From the NCBI GenBank assembly GCA_037440105.1, contig JBBIUS010000010.1, forward strand, positions 1 to 28,858: a stretch of DNA of 28,858 nucleotides, given 5' to 3'. Within the stretch, counting starts at the first letter, position 1, and each line of letters begins with the position of its first letter. This document shows, piece after piece, positions 19,437-26,627 of this stretch. The notes beneath the pieces are model-generated. The model saw only the letters and a list, made by a program, of their open reading frames with translations. It ran no database searches and was not told where the DNA came from. This DNA is from JBBIUS01 sp037440105 (lineage in GTDB: Bacteria; Patescibacteriota; Patescibacteriia; XYB2-FULL-38-15). The position numbers and the translations under genes were made by a program.

Positions 19437-21725
19437 ATGGCAGAAAAGACAATCGAATTCGGACAACTTGCCATCCATCCGAAAGATAGCAGATCAATCT
19501 GTAAAACTTTTATTTCAGAACCTGAAAAAGAAAAAGAATTTGGCAGATTATTCGGCATAATTGAAATTGAATCGCCGCAGAGCAAATTAAATTTCCAAAT
19601 TTTGGAAAAACTCTCTGCAGAAATTCAGGATATTTATTTTAAAACCGCCCAAGCTGAAATTAAATCTCGCCCTAACGCGCCTTTAGATTTTGAAACTATT
19701 TTTGAGCATTCACTGCATAAAATAAACCAAGTATTTCTTGAAATAAACAACCAATTATTTTTATCCCAAGTATCATTTGAACCAAGTATTAAATCGCCTG
19801 GGAAAATTAACGCCGCTTTAGCCCTTGTACAAGATAAAAAAATATATCTTACTCAGTCAGGGCGCGTCTTCTCATTTTTTATCTATCAAACAAAACCAAA
19901 CGATTATAAAATAATCAATATTTTAGAAAATGCGGCTGGCCAAGAAGCAAAAAATGAGATCAAAAGAATCTCCTTTTTTCCAAATATTATTAACGGGCAA
20001 ATTGAAATCGGCAATTCAATACTACTCTGCACTGAAAGCGTCCTTGATTACCTTTCAATGGATAAAATTAAAAAAACAATCGGGGGCCGCTCCCCAGAAG
20101 AGGCCTCGTCATTAATTAAAAATCTTTTAGATGAAATAGAAAGCAGCAGTTCTTTTGGCGCGCTCATAGTAAGATACCAACCAGAGGCCAAAAATCTTGC
20201 TTCTCTGCCGGCCACCCCAGTAACAAATATTGAAAACCTGCCGCCTCTCCAATCAATGCAAGATCTGCTATCTACTGAATCAAAAACTGAAAAAATTCTT
20301 GCCCCTTCTCTTGGCTTAAATATTAGAAAACCTTTTCTTAACATTTTAACCGGCCTAAAATCTTTAAAGCCAAAGGAAGGTAAAAATCTCAAAACCTCTT
20401 TAAGCAAAATAATTAAACTTTTGATATTCTACCCAGCCCTTTTCGTTGGAAAAATTCTCTACTTATTATTTCGCCTTTTTTATCAATTTATTTTGCTAAC
20501 CGTATACTTTGTTTTAGGACAAAATAAGAAAAGGAAAAAAATAACGCAAGAAATTGCGCAAGAAATAAAACAGCCGTTTAAAAAAACCGCTGTTTGGTTT
20601 TCTACCCTGCCGCGGTTAAGCAAAATATTTTTAATTATCGCCTTAATTTTTATTTTTCTTTTCGCCCAAAGCATTTTCTTTTTAAATAAAAAATATAAAA
20701 ATGAAATAGAAATAGAGGCATACAACTCAGCAGTAAATACAATCCAAAATAAAAAGAACGAGGCCGAAGCAAGTTTAATTTATAACGACGAAGAAAACGC
20801 TAGAAAAAAACTCTTAGAAGCCCAAGATTTGGCAGAAAATCTTTCAGAAAACTCGAGAAAAAGAAAAGAAACTAAGGAAAATTTACTTAAAGAGATTAAA
20901 ATTTTACTGGCCAAACTTCAACATATTACAGATGTCGAAGACCCGTTTTTGGTCGCAGATTTATCAAATCAAGATCCGCAAGTCACAGCGCACGGCCTTT
21001 TTGCGGCAGACGGTTACCTCTATACCCTAAATTATCAAAATAATTTGATTTATAAAATTAACCTGGAAAGCAAGGAAATCTTACCAGTTGATCCAACAAT
21101 CTCCTCTTCAATTCGTATTGAATTAGGAGTACAGAAAAATAAAAATTCAATTTTGTTTTATCATAATGCGAATGGCCTTTTTGAATTTGATTTAGAAAAT
21201 CAAACTGGCAAAACTGTAGATATAACATTTGAAAATAACGAACAAAGTGTCAAAGATATCGACCTTTATAACCAAAGAGTTTACATTCTTGATATAAAAA
21301 ACAGTCAAATTTGGAGACACTCGCCAACACTTTCAGGCTATGCTCGCGGTACGCCATGGCTAAAAGAAAATCTTGATATAACCTCTGCTTCTTCTATGGC
21401 AATTGACGGAGAAATTTATTTAATAAAAAGCAACGGCGAAATTTTGCGATTAGCCAACGGCTACAAAGAAAATTTTGAAACAAAAATTGATCCGCCGCTT
21501 TCTTCGCCGACTCAACTGTGGACTTCCACTGATTCAAATTACCTCTACATTTTAGAACCCCAAACAAAAAGGCTCGTCGTTTTAGATAAAAACGGAAAAA
21601 TTAAAATTCAATATAGAAGTAGCCAATTTGACAATTTAAAAAATTTCGTTGTTTTAGAAAAAGAGAAAAAAATTTATTTGCTTTCCGGAACTAAGATATA
21701 CGGCATTGCCGCAACTCATTTGTAA
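19437..21725 (+). CDS. Degenerate PP2C-like, membrane, coiled-coil and beta-propeller protein
   Basis: 762 residues. Residues 1-250 follow the strand order of PP2C phosphatases (EFGRLFGIIEIE, ALALVQDKKIYLTQSGRVFSFFI, NSILLCTESVLDYLS, SSSFGALIVRYQ). Every metal-binding aspartate position is changed: DGxGG becomes IES, GDSR becomes SGRV, CSDG becomes CTES, and DN near the end becomes SF. It should therefore be a pseudophosphatase. Hydrophobic segments at about 326-361 and 395-418 follow, then a charged coiled coil (420-500), then a C-terminal domain of repeated strands (DGYLYTLNYQNNLIYKINL, QRVYILDIKNSQIW, DGEIYLIKSNGEILRL, SNYLYILEPQTKRLVVLDKNG) typical of a beta-propeller. The likely layout is a cytoplasmic pseudophosphatase with an extracytoplasmic propeller, suggesting signalling across the membrane. 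Function unknown. Confidence 0.65.
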   Translation: MAEKTIEFGQLAIHPKDSRSICKTFISEPEKEKEFGRLFGIIEIESPQSKLNFQILEKLSAEIQDIYFKTAQAEIKSRPNAPLDFETIFEHSLHKINQVFLEINNQLFLSQVSFEPSIKSPGKINAALALVQDKKIYLTQSGRVFSFFIYQTKPNDYKIINILENAAGQEAKNEIKRISFFPNIINGQIEIGNSILLCTESVLDYLSMDKIKKTIGGRSPEEASSLIKNLLDEIESSSSFGALIVRYQPEAKNLASLPATPVTNIENLPPLQSMQDLLSTESKTEKILAPSLGLNIRKPFLNILTGLKSLKPKEGKNLKTSLSKIIKLLIFYPALFVGKILYLLFRLFYQFILLTVYFVLGQNKKRKKITQEIAQEIKQPFKKTAVWFSTLPRLSKIFLIIALIFIFLFAQSIFFLNKKYKNEIEIEAYNSAVNTIQNKKNEAEASLIYNDEENARKKLLEAQDLAENLSENSRKRKETKENLLKEIKILLAKLQHITDVEDPFLVADLSNQDPQVTAHGLFAADGYLYTLNYQNNLIYKINLESKEILPVDPTISSSIRIELGVQKNKNSILFYHNANGLFEFDLENQTGKTVDITFENNEQSVKDIDLYNQRVYILDIKNSQIWRHSPTLSGYARGTPWLKENLDITSASSMAIDGEIYLIKSNGEILRLANGYKENFETKIDPPLSSPTQLWTSTDSNYLYILEPQTKRLVVLDKNGKIKIQYRSSQFDNLKNFVVLEKEKKIYLLSGTKIYGIAATHL

Positions 21726-21756
21726 TGAATAAAACTAAAGACCACTAATATAAAAC

Positions 21757-21788
21757 AAAGTACCACGAAATCATCGTGGTACTTTTTT
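21757..21788. terminator. Bidirectional terminator
   Basis: AGTACCACGA (21759-21768), loop AATCA, TCGTGGTACT (21774-21783), followed by TTTTTT. It can serve the plus-strand propeller gene and the minus-strand rplJ-rplL unit. The TTCGCGG words at 21790-21822 are dispersed-repeat type. Confidence 0.85.
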
Positions 21789-21827
21789 ATTCGCGGTCTT
21801 TCGCGTCTACATTCGCGGCTCTTCGTC

Positions 21828-22238
21828 TTATTTCAAAGTCACTTTCGCTCCGGCTGCCTCTAATTTCTTTTTTATATCCTCTGCTTCTGCTTTCCCGACC
21901 CCTTCTTTTATAACCTTAGGCGCACCGTCAACTAAATCTTTTGCATCTTTCAACCCCATTTGCGTAATCTCTCGGATCACCTTAATCACACCAATCTTAT
22001 TTGCTCCTGCGTCTGTCAATTCCACATTAAAAGTAGCTTGCTCCTCTGCCGGAGCAGCTCCCGCTGCTGGGGCCCCAGCCGCAGCAACGGCCATAACTGG
22101 CGCAGCAGCCGAAACTCCAAATTTCTCTTCCAAAACCTTAACCAATTCTGCTAAATCTAAAACTGATAATTTTTCGATTTGCTCGACAAGTGCCTTAAAT
22201 TTTTCAGGCACTTGCACTTCTTTTTTTTCTTCAGCCAT
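21828..22238 (-). CDS. rplL: 50S ribosomal protein L7/L12
   Basis: 136 residues from MAEEKKEVQVPEKF. A GTG nine bases earlier is in frame but would add only MKH. L7/L12 forms the flexible stalk that recruits translation factors. The N-terminal dimer domain (EKLSVLDLAELVKVLEEKFGV), an Ala/Pro/Gly-rich hinge (APVMAVAAAGAPAAGAAPAEE) and the C-terminal factor-binding domain (GANKIGVIKVIREITQMGLKDAKDLVDGAPKVIKEGVGKAEAEDIKKKLEAAGAKVTLK) are complete. It follows rplJ after 40 nt of AATTAAAA word repeat. It is locally richer in G and C because of the Ala hinge. Confidence 0.97.
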   Translation of the reverse strand: MAEEKKEVQVPEKFKALVEQIEKLSVLDLAELVKVLEEKFGVSAAAPVMAVAAAGAPAAGAAPAEEQATFNVELTDAGANKIGVIKVIREITQMGLKDAKDLVDGAPKVIKEGVGKAEAEDIKKKLEAAGAKVTLK

Positions 22239-22248
22239 ATGTTTCACA

Positions 22249-22280
22249 AATTAAAAATTAAAAGTTAAAAATTAAAAATT
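22249..22280. repeat. AATTAAAAATTAAAAGTTAAAA word repeat
   Basis: Tandem AATTAAAA words fill the rplJ-rplL gap up to the rplJ stop. It is the closest intergenic match to the in-gene tract of rsmH at 15203-15232. Confidence 0.6.
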
Positions 22281-22809
22281 ATTTAACTGCCTGTTTTTCG
22301 GAAATCGCCTTTAATACTTGGACAAACCCGCGTAAATTGCCGGCCAAAACATTTACAAATCCAGAAATCGGGGAATTGATGCTTCCAACAAATTTTGCAA
22401 ACAATTCTTGTTTTCCAGGCACATTGGCTAATTCCAAAACTCCTGCTGCGTCAATATATTTATTTTCCAAAATTCCGCCGATGAATTTTACCATTTCATG
22501 CTGAGCCATAAATTGCTTTAAAAGTTTGGCTGGCATTACCTCATCTTCATAGCCAAAAGCAACCGCGATATTTCCTTCAAATTTTTTAGGTTCAATATCT
22601 TTATATCCAACTTTATCTAAAGCCAATTTCAAAAGCGTTTTTTTTGTCACTTCATAATCAATTTTCTCTTTCCTCAAAATATTCCGCAAAGCGGTTGCGT
22701 CTTTTACGCTCAGACCGGTAAAGTTTACAAAAACCGTTGTTTTCATTTTTGATAGCTTTTTTTCTAAGTCTTCCACCGCTTTTTTCTTTTGTTCTTTAGT
22801 TTTAGCCAT
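22279..22809 (-). CDS. rplJ: 50S ribosomal protein L10
   Basis: 176 residues from MAKTKEQKKKAVEDLEKKL. A TTG three codons earlier is in frame but not conserved. L10 anchors L7/L12 dimers to the ribosome and autoregulates its operon by binding its own leader RNA. Conserved segments: TTVFVNFTGLSVKDATALRNILRKEKIDYEVTKKTLLKLAL, and GNIAVAFGYEDEVMPAKLL followed by the C-terminal helix that binds L12 (LAGNLRGFVQVLKAISEKQ). rplA and rplK are not upstream; instead the unit has its own promoter, a recognisable L10 leader and an attenuator. Confidence 0.96.
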   Translation of the reverse strand: MAKTKEQKKKAVEDLEKKLSKMKTTVFVNFTGLSVKDATALRNILRKEKIDYEVTKKTLLKLALDKVGYKDIEPKKFEGNIAVAFGYEDEVMPAKLLKQFMAQHEMVKFIGGILENKYIDAAGVLELANVPGKQELFAKFVGSINSPISGFVNVLAGNLRGFVQVLKAISEKQAVK

Positions 22810-22845
22810 ATTACTCAAAAATTATTAATTACGAATTACAAATTA

Positions 22846-22872
22846 CTAAAAAATCTGTGGTTTTACCACAGA
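22846..22872 (-). terminator. Attenuator of rplJ operon
   Basis: TCTGTGG (22854-22860), loop TTTTA, CCACAGA (22866-22872); on the minus strand the stem is followed by TTTTTTAG. It lies between the L10 leader and the rplJ start, so leader binding by L10 probably controls it. Confidence 0.8.
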
Positions 22873-22885
22873 CAAATTCACAAAA

Positions 22886-22914
22886 GTTAACTGTTAACGG
22901 TGAACTGTTAATTG
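22886..22914. repeat. GTTAACTGTTAAC word repeat inside rplJ leader
   Basis: GTTAACTGTTAACGGTGAACTGTTAATTG, the same words as 180-214, sits between the L10-binding leader and the attenuator. Confidence 0.55.
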
Positions 22915-22973
22915 TTTTAATTGCCTCGGCAGGAAATTAAGGTCTGTTTTTGACCACCTGCTGTCTGCGGTAA
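22915..22973 (-). ncRNA. Ribosomal protein L10 leader
   Basis: The minus-strand sequence begins ACCGCAGACAGCAGGTGG and, after a short hairpin, reads CCTTAATTTCCTGCCGAGGC. GACAGCAGG and CCTGCCGAGG are the two conserved halves of the L10(L12)4-binding leader (a kink-turn-containing structure known from Bacillus and other bacteria). It starts right at the predicted transcription start and precedes an attenuator and rplJ. This is recognition from memory of the family; a covariance search would confirm it. Confidence 0.85.
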
Positions 22974-22980
22974 TTTTATT

Positions 22981-23009
22981 AAATTACAAAAAACCTCTAA
23001 AAATGTCAA
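22981..23009 (-). promoter_or_regulatory. rplJ-rplL promoter
   Basis: Minus strand TTGACA (23004-23009), 17-bp spacer, TAATTT (22981-22986). The start site falls near 22974, at the first base of the L10 leader. Confidence 0.75.
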
Positions 23010-23011
23010 GG

Positions 23012-23025
23012 GCATTTATCCACAG
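23012..23025 (-). promoter_or_regulatory. Upstream element CTGTGGATAAATGC
   Basis: A 14-bp element just upstream of the rplJ -35, identical at 13 positions to the mraZ upstream element (16357-16370). It contains a perfect TTATCCACA on the plus strand. Confidence 0.5.
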
Positions 23026-23033
23026 CTTTAAAT

Positions 23034-23228
23034 TTATTTTTTCTTTTTACTAAAAACAAAAATATAAAGAATTTCAAACAAAGCCAAAGTATTTACTAAA
23101 AAAAGAACAACAAACCATCCTTTATGATTATTTCGAGCTGCTTTCCACAAAGCCACGCCTTTCCACGGCAAAGCCCAAAAAATAGCCAACAAAATTATCC
23201 ATTGATTTTGAGTTAAAATTTGTTCCAT
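23034..23228 (-). CDS. DUF5652 family small membrane protein
   Basis: 64 residues: two membrane helices (WIILLAIFWALPWKGVALW and GWFVVLFLVNTLALFEILYIFVF) joined by a basic loop AARNNHKG, with a Lys4 tail. The WKxxALWxAARNxxKxWFxxLLxxNTxGIxEIxYI pattern is that of DUF5652, a short CPR-rich family related to phospholipase-D N-terminal-like membrane hairpins. Function unknown. TATAAT sits 6 nt before the ATG, so the message is probably leaderless. It ends 9 nt before the upstream element of the rplJ promoter. Confidence 0.8.
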   Translation of the reverse strand: MEQILTQNQWIILLAIFWALPWKGVALWKAARNNHKGWFVVLFLVNTLALFEILYIFVFSKKKK

Positions 23229-23234
23229 AGATTT

Positions 23235-23240
23235 ATTATA
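23235..23240 (-). promoter_or_regulatory. TATAAT 6 nt before DUF5652 ATG
   Basis: Perfect -10 on the minus strand with TTAGGA 16 bp upstream. The implied start site is at the ATG. Confidence 0.5.
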
Positions 23241-23280
23241 TTAATTATTTAAAATATCCTAATTTTACTATACCAAAAAA

Positions 23281-23316
23281 ATAATAAAAGCCCATTGCTC
23301 TATTAAGCAATGGGGT
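23281..23316 (-). terminator. Terminator of GC-rich hypothetical gene
   Basis: CCCATTGCT (23291-23299) and AGCAATGGG (23306-23314), with TTTTATTATTTTTTT following on the minus strand. Confidence 0.85.
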
Positions 23317-23343
23317 AAAAACAGAAGAGAAAATCAGGCCCAG

Positions 23344-23991
23344 TCAAACAATTAACCGAGAGGCTGACCCATAAAAAGGATTGGCATGGGTATCCCAGCG
23401 CCAGCTGAGTTTAATCCGGCCATCCTTTTTAAGGAGACATGCGACGCTCCTCCTTGATGTGCGATAGATTGAGCCAGGAAGATCTATTGCGTTGCCGCCA
23501 GAGGATACAATGTCAACAACAACATCTGGATAAATTATATACATTGAAATGCCTTGAAGCGCTGTCAGTCCGACCTCATCAGGCGCAAACAAGCGGCGGC
23601 ACTCAGAAATTTTTTTGCCTTTATTTTTCCGCCCGTCTTGCGCCCGAATCCAAATCGGCGACATCGACTCTTGGCATCTGGAATCCCATGGAATAAAAAT
23701 ATCGTCATCGCCATCAAAGTCTATCCCGCTGAGTTTGCAAAGTCGCAACAAACCAATTCTTGATTCTACAAATATCAAATATGGAAACCTCTCGTTTTCC
23801 GCAGCAAGGATAGGCGGAATATTAGGAACTGTTTCAAGATACAAATCGAAATTTCTAATACCGAGTACGCGTCCAACGCCGAGGTCAAAAAAACGCTTTG
23901 CCTCTGTTACCCGCAAATCAACTGCATTGTTCGGACCCTTATCTAAATTGGGACGGCGGCGAATAACTTTTCCTGTTATATCTTGACCCAT
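23344..23991 (-). CDS. Hypothetical protein, GC-rich, strong SD
   Basis: 215 residues, apparently soluble, with no signal peptide. I do not recognise it. The N-terminus is basic (MGQDITGKVIRRRPNLDKGPNNAVDLRVTEAKRFFDLGVGR). A mid-part, FPYLIFVESRIGLLRLCKLSGIDFDGDDDIFIPWDSRCQ, has an acidic cluster DFDGDDD. A hydrophobic beta-rich part (LQGISMYIIYPDVVVDIVSSGG) precedes a Ser/Arg-rich end (RTSRRSVACLLKKDGRIKLSWRW). Codon choice is more GC-rich than in neighbouring genes. The start is fixed by AAGGAGGAATGAG before the ATG. It has its own TTGACA promoter, a leader of about 150 nt and its own terminator, the same arrangement as the GC-rich lipoprotein. Possibly acquired; function unknown. Confidence 0.65.
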   Translation of the reverse strand: MGQDITGKVIRRRPNLDKGPNNAVDLRVTEAKRFFDLGVGRVLGIRNFDLYLETVPNIPPILAAENERFPYLIFVESRIGLLRLCKLSGIDFDGDDDIFIPWDSRCQESMSPIWIRAQDGRKNKGKKISECRRLFAPDEVGLTALQGISMYIIYPDVVVDIVSSGGNAIDLPGSIYRTSRRSVACLLKKDGRIKLSWRWDTHANPFYGSASRLIV

Positions 23992-24146
23992 CTCATTCCT
24001 CCTTCTGTCTTAAAGGAATCAGTAAAACTCTTTATCGCGGCTGAAACTGTCAATGCGCAATACGTTAAGATGTGTCGCTGCTTTACTTTAAAAAGAACTT
24101 TTTTTCTCTCTTTAGATCGGGTAAGTTGCTAAACTACCCTAGGATT

Positions 24147-24174
24147 ATATTATTATCTATTTTAAAAATGTCAA
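24147..24174 (-). promoter_or_regulatory. Promoter of the GC-rich hypothetical gene
   Basis: Minus strand TTGACA (24169-24174) with TAATAT (24147-24152) after 16 bp, or TATAAT (24144-24149) after 19 bp. The leader 23992-24140 holds a hairpin GGGTAGTT/AACTTACCC near 24120-24140. Confidence 0.6.
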
Positions 24175-24191
24175 ATCTAAAAACCATTCCC

Positions 24192-24878
24192 TTATTTTAT
24201 TACGCTTCCTCTGAATCTTTTACCTCTCAAAAAATTTTCCAAATTCTTCAAATCAGTACCGCGCATTACTACGACCTCTATCCCCCATTTTTCTGCCAAC
24301 CGCGAAGCAACCGGGTCAAAGGGCGCGTGCATCCGCGGCACCCATCTGCCGCCAATTAATTTTTTGTAACCTTCCCACCCCAAAATTTTTAACGGCTTCG
24401 CATTTTTAAACTTTTTCGGATCCTTGTCGTAGACATAATCAATATTTGTGAGGTTAACTACCGCGCCCGCTCCCACATTTTTTGCCCAAAGCACCGCATC
24501 TTTATCCGATGAACATCCCGGCAGCCAACCAGAAGCAATAATAATTTTCTTTTTAGTTTCTATTTTATGCGTTGGATTCACTGCCACTTTTTCATATGCT
24601 TGCTTACCAAAAATCACTCTCAATAATTCCGCATTTAATTTTGTCGCGGCAATTCCCAGCCAATCTAAATCCACACTTTTAATTTCTGCCACTTTTTGCG
24701 CCGCCTGATTGTATTTTTTATTTGTTCCACCGCCGCCAGCCACGATAACGACCCTACCGCCTCTTTTGATAAAATTTAAAATTAGCCTACGAAATTTTTT
24801 TAAAAAAATCTCGTCCACTTCATTTGGAACAATAACGGATCCGCCGAGGGAAACTATTAATGTTTGCTTCTTCAACAC
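24192..24878 (-). CDS. pyrH: UMP kinase, archaeal-type amino-acid-kinase family
   Basis: 228 residues from a GTG start. It phosphorylates UMP to UDP with ATP. Motifs of the amino-acid-kinase fold are in place: LIVSLGGSVIVP (phosphate-binding), GRVVIVAGGGGTNKKY, the short SGWLPGCSSDKDAVLWAKNVGAGAVVNLTNIDYVYDKDPKKFKNAKPL segment binding nucleotide and UMP, and the C-terminal GTDLKNLENFLRGKRFRGSVI. Length and the short hinge match archaeal PyrH better than the bacterial 240-residue form, as is usual in CPR. No Shine-Dalgarno sequence. A small basic ORF ends 8 nt upstream and is probably co-transcribed. Confidence 0.9.
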   Translation of the reverse strand: MLKKQTLIVSLGGSVIVPNEVDEIFLKKFRRLILNFIKRGGRVVIVAGGGGTNKKYNQAAQKVAEIKSVDLDWLGIAATKLNAELLRVIFGKQAYEKVAVNPTHKIETKKKIIIASGWLPGCSSDKDAVLWAKNVGAGAVVNLTNIDYVYDKDPKKFKNAKPLKILGWEGYKKLIGGRWVPRMHAPFDPVASRLAEKWGIEVVVMRGTDLKNLENFLRGKRFRGSVIK

Positions 24879-24886
24879 GTTATTAA

Positions 24887-25036
24887 TTATTTGTTATTTG
24901 TTAATCTAGTAAACTTTTTATAAAGTTCTTCAATTAATCTTTTCTGCTCTGCCGAATCAGAAACTTCCCGCCGAATGCGGGCTTTTTCTTGGCGAATATA
25001 TTTTTTTATGCTTCGGCTAAATTTTCTTTTAGACAT
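24887..25036 (-). CDS. Small basic protein upstream of pyrH
   Basis: 49 residues starting MSKRKFSRSIKKYIRQEKAR and ending LYKKFTRLTNNK, strongly basic and helical, with alternating Arg/Lys and Glu (KARIRREVSDSAEQKRLIEEL). It ends 8 nt before pyrH on the same strand, and its ATG overlaps the stop of a 17-codon frame (from ATG at 25087). An RNA-binding or ribosome-associated role would fit the composition, but nothing proves it. I do not recognise a family. The ORF is short, so chance is not excluded. Confidence 0.5.
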   Translation of the reverse strand: MSKRKFSRSIKKYIRQEKARIRREVSDSAEQKRLIEELYKKFTRLTNNK

Positions 25037-25140
25037 AATTCCCAAATCTTAGTAGTTGCTTTTTAATGTCAAAAAACGCCATGGCCCCTTCTTTTAATGC
25101 GAAACAGTGTCTTTGCTTTGCCAAGTCGGCCTCAAGCCAA

Positions 25141-25260
25141 TTAACGCTGATATTTGGCTTTTTCTCTTTTTGCCCTTTCCGCGGCCATGACTTTAAACAT
25201 TGATGGTGTCCGATATCTTAATTTTCCTTTGTTACAACGAGCGCATGAATATTTTTTCAT
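25141..25260 (-). CDS. Possible small zinc-knuckle protein
   Basis: 39 residues: MKKYSCARCNKGKLRYRTPSMF, then KVMAAERAKREKAKYQR. CARC gives half of a zinc knuckle, followed by a basic helix. It lies upstream of the 49-residue ORF on the same strand. Another frame across 25087-25220 is also open but has no good start. I cannot decide firmly that either is translated. Confidence 0.4.
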   Translation of the reverse strand: MKKYSCARCNKGKLRYRTPSMFKVMAAERAKREKAKYQR

Positions 25261-25386
25261 AACTCTACGAAATACGAAATTATTACGAAAATAAGAAAAA
25301 TTTTTAGACAAGTGAAATATACAATTTTAGTCAAATTTTCACTGCTCGATATAGTTTTAAATTATTTGCAAACAAAAATAAAAAAT

Positions 25387-25989
25387 TTACGGTTGAAGAG
25401 CATGTTCATCTCCTTCAATAGAAATTATTACCCCGTCAACTCTTGGAAATTGTTTTAAGGTCTCGCTAATTTCAGCCTTGATAGCCGCTACTTTACAAGA
25501 GCCGCCTCCATAAGCCTTCAATTCTTCTGAAAAATTAACATAGGCTGTGCCGGATAAAATCTTCAAACTTTTTAATTTAACTTCGTCACCCTCGTACGGC
25601 GCTTCGCCGGTTTCTTCTTTGACTTTTTCTCGAAACTCGATTACCTCTTCTTTGGAAGGAATGCTTGAATAATAACCCTGCTCTTTTTCTTCCGTTGTTG
25701 GCCCCTTAAGCAGTTCTTCAATCGCAGCTCTTCTTACAACTAAATCATTTTTAACTATTCTTGTCACGGGAAAAACAGCGCTACAGTTTGCCGCGCCAGG
25801 ATTATTTTTTTCATTACCAAAAAAAACTTTAACGGCTATTTCTTCTGGAAACGGCCTCTGGGCCCATTCCCGAGCATGCTGAAGTTGGAACATTGATTCT
25901 TCAACTTTTGTAAAATACCAAAATATCATAAAAGCAGAACCAACAAATAGTAAAAAAATTATACCAATTAAAATAATTTTTCTTTTCAT
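25387..25989 (-). CDS. GerMN domain membrane-anchored protein
   Basis: 200 residues from MKRKIILIGIIFLLF; an upstream in-frame ATG would put MKIYFFIF ahead of the anchor and is less likely. One N-terminal membrane helix is followed by a GerMN domain: IAVKVFFGNEKNNPGAANCSAVFPVTRIVKN, RRAAIEELLKGPTTEEKEQGYYSSIP, then KILSGTAYVNFSEELKAYGGGSCKVAAIKAEISETLKQFPRVDGVIISIEG. GerMN domains occur in the spore germination protein GerM and in many envelope lipoproteins of non-sporing bacteria, where they are thought to bind wall components or partners. An internal charged insertion (EEVIEFREKVKEETGEAPYEGDE) is longer than usual. It is third in a unit with the two small genes upstream. Confidence 0.88.
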   Translation of the reverse strand: MKRKIILIGIIFLLFVGSAFMIFWYFTKVEESMFQLQHAREWAQRPFPEEIAVKVFFGNEKNNPGAANCSAVFPVTRIVKNDLVVRRAAIEELLKGPTTEEKEQGYYSSIPSKEEVIEFREKVKEETGEAPYEGDEVKLKSLKILSGTAYVNFSEELKAYGGGSCKVAAIKAEISETLKQFPRVDGVIISIEGDEHALQP

Positions 25990-26026
25990 AAAAATAAAAA
26001 AGTAAATCTTCAATATCCTTTAAAAA

Positions 26027-26350
26027 TTATCGCAATTTTAGTTCGTCCAAAATTTCTTCAGGGATTGGAACCTGACGCGCCTTGCTTATCCCTGGGTATC
26101 GCCAGGCAGAAATAATTTTTGTTTGCCCATCTTTAGTTTTCTGATGCATTAACCAAATCTCTGTTTTTCTTTTGCCTCCAACTGTCTGCATCATAGCAAC
26201 TGTTTTAGGGACAACACCTTCTTCTACTCTGTCCGGATTTCGAAAAACTTTTTTAACACGATTTGGGGTTAAGCCATAAAATCTCATTTTTAAAACCGCG
26301 TGGCGAGTCCAAGTAAACTCTTTCGTATCCTTGATATTTTTAAATTTCAT
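26027..26350 (-). CDS. DUF4258-like small basic protein
   Basis: 107 residues. FTWTRHAVLKMRFYGLTPNRVKKVFRNPDRVEEGVVP matches the start of the DUF4258 family (xxHAxxRMxxRGIxxxxVxxVLxNPxxxxE), whose members include suspected RNase-like toxins of the RelE/BECR type. The later part (KTEIWLMHQKTKDGQTKIISAWRYPGISK) gives the strands that usually follow. The protein is basic. The gene upstream encodes a 69-residue acidic protein, so a toxin-antitoxin pair is possible, but in CPR this protein is also seen beside GerMN genes, which would argue for housekeeping use. No Shine-Dalgarno sequence. Confidence 0.6.
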   Translation of the reverse strand: MKFKNIKDTKEFTWTRHAVLKMRFYGLTPNRVKKVFRNPDRVEEGVVPKTVAMMQTVGGKRKTEIWLMHQKTKDGQTKIISAWRYPGISKARQVPIPEEILDELKLR

Positions 26351-26414
26351 AAAATATTATAAATACGCGCATTTGCATTATCATTCGCGTATGTTCGCAC
26401 CGCTGTTCGTATGT

Positions 26415-26624
26415 TTACTTTGCCTTTTCCCTAATCCAATCCTGCCACCTTACCTCAAGAGCCTCCATTAAACTTTTAGTGTCTTCTTCTTGGGAAATCT
26501 TTCCTTCGCTAATAAAATCATTGATTGTTTGCTCGGCCTGTTCAATAAAGTCTTCTCTATCCTGAGGCAGGTCATAATCAAAGCGCAGCATTAATTCTTC
26601 CCAAATTAAATCTACATCAGTCAT
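26415..26624 (-). CDS. Small acidic protein
   Basis: 69 residues, all helical in appearance and strongly acidic (MTDVDLIWEELMLRFDYDLPQDREDFIEQAEQTINDFISEGKISQEEDTKSLMEALEVRWQDWIREKAK). No family recognised. It is first in a three-gene unit with the DUF4258-like and GerMN genes, 64 nt ahead of the former. Size, charge and position would suit an antitoxin or a chaperone-like partner. A promoter with TGGTAAAAT lies upstream, but a 40-nt word repeat separates it from the ATG. Confidence 0.6.
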   Translation of the reverse strand: MTDVDLIWEELMLRFDYDLPQDREDFIEQAEQTINDFISEGKISQEEDTKSLMEALEVRWQDWIREKAK

Positions 26625-26627
26625 ATA

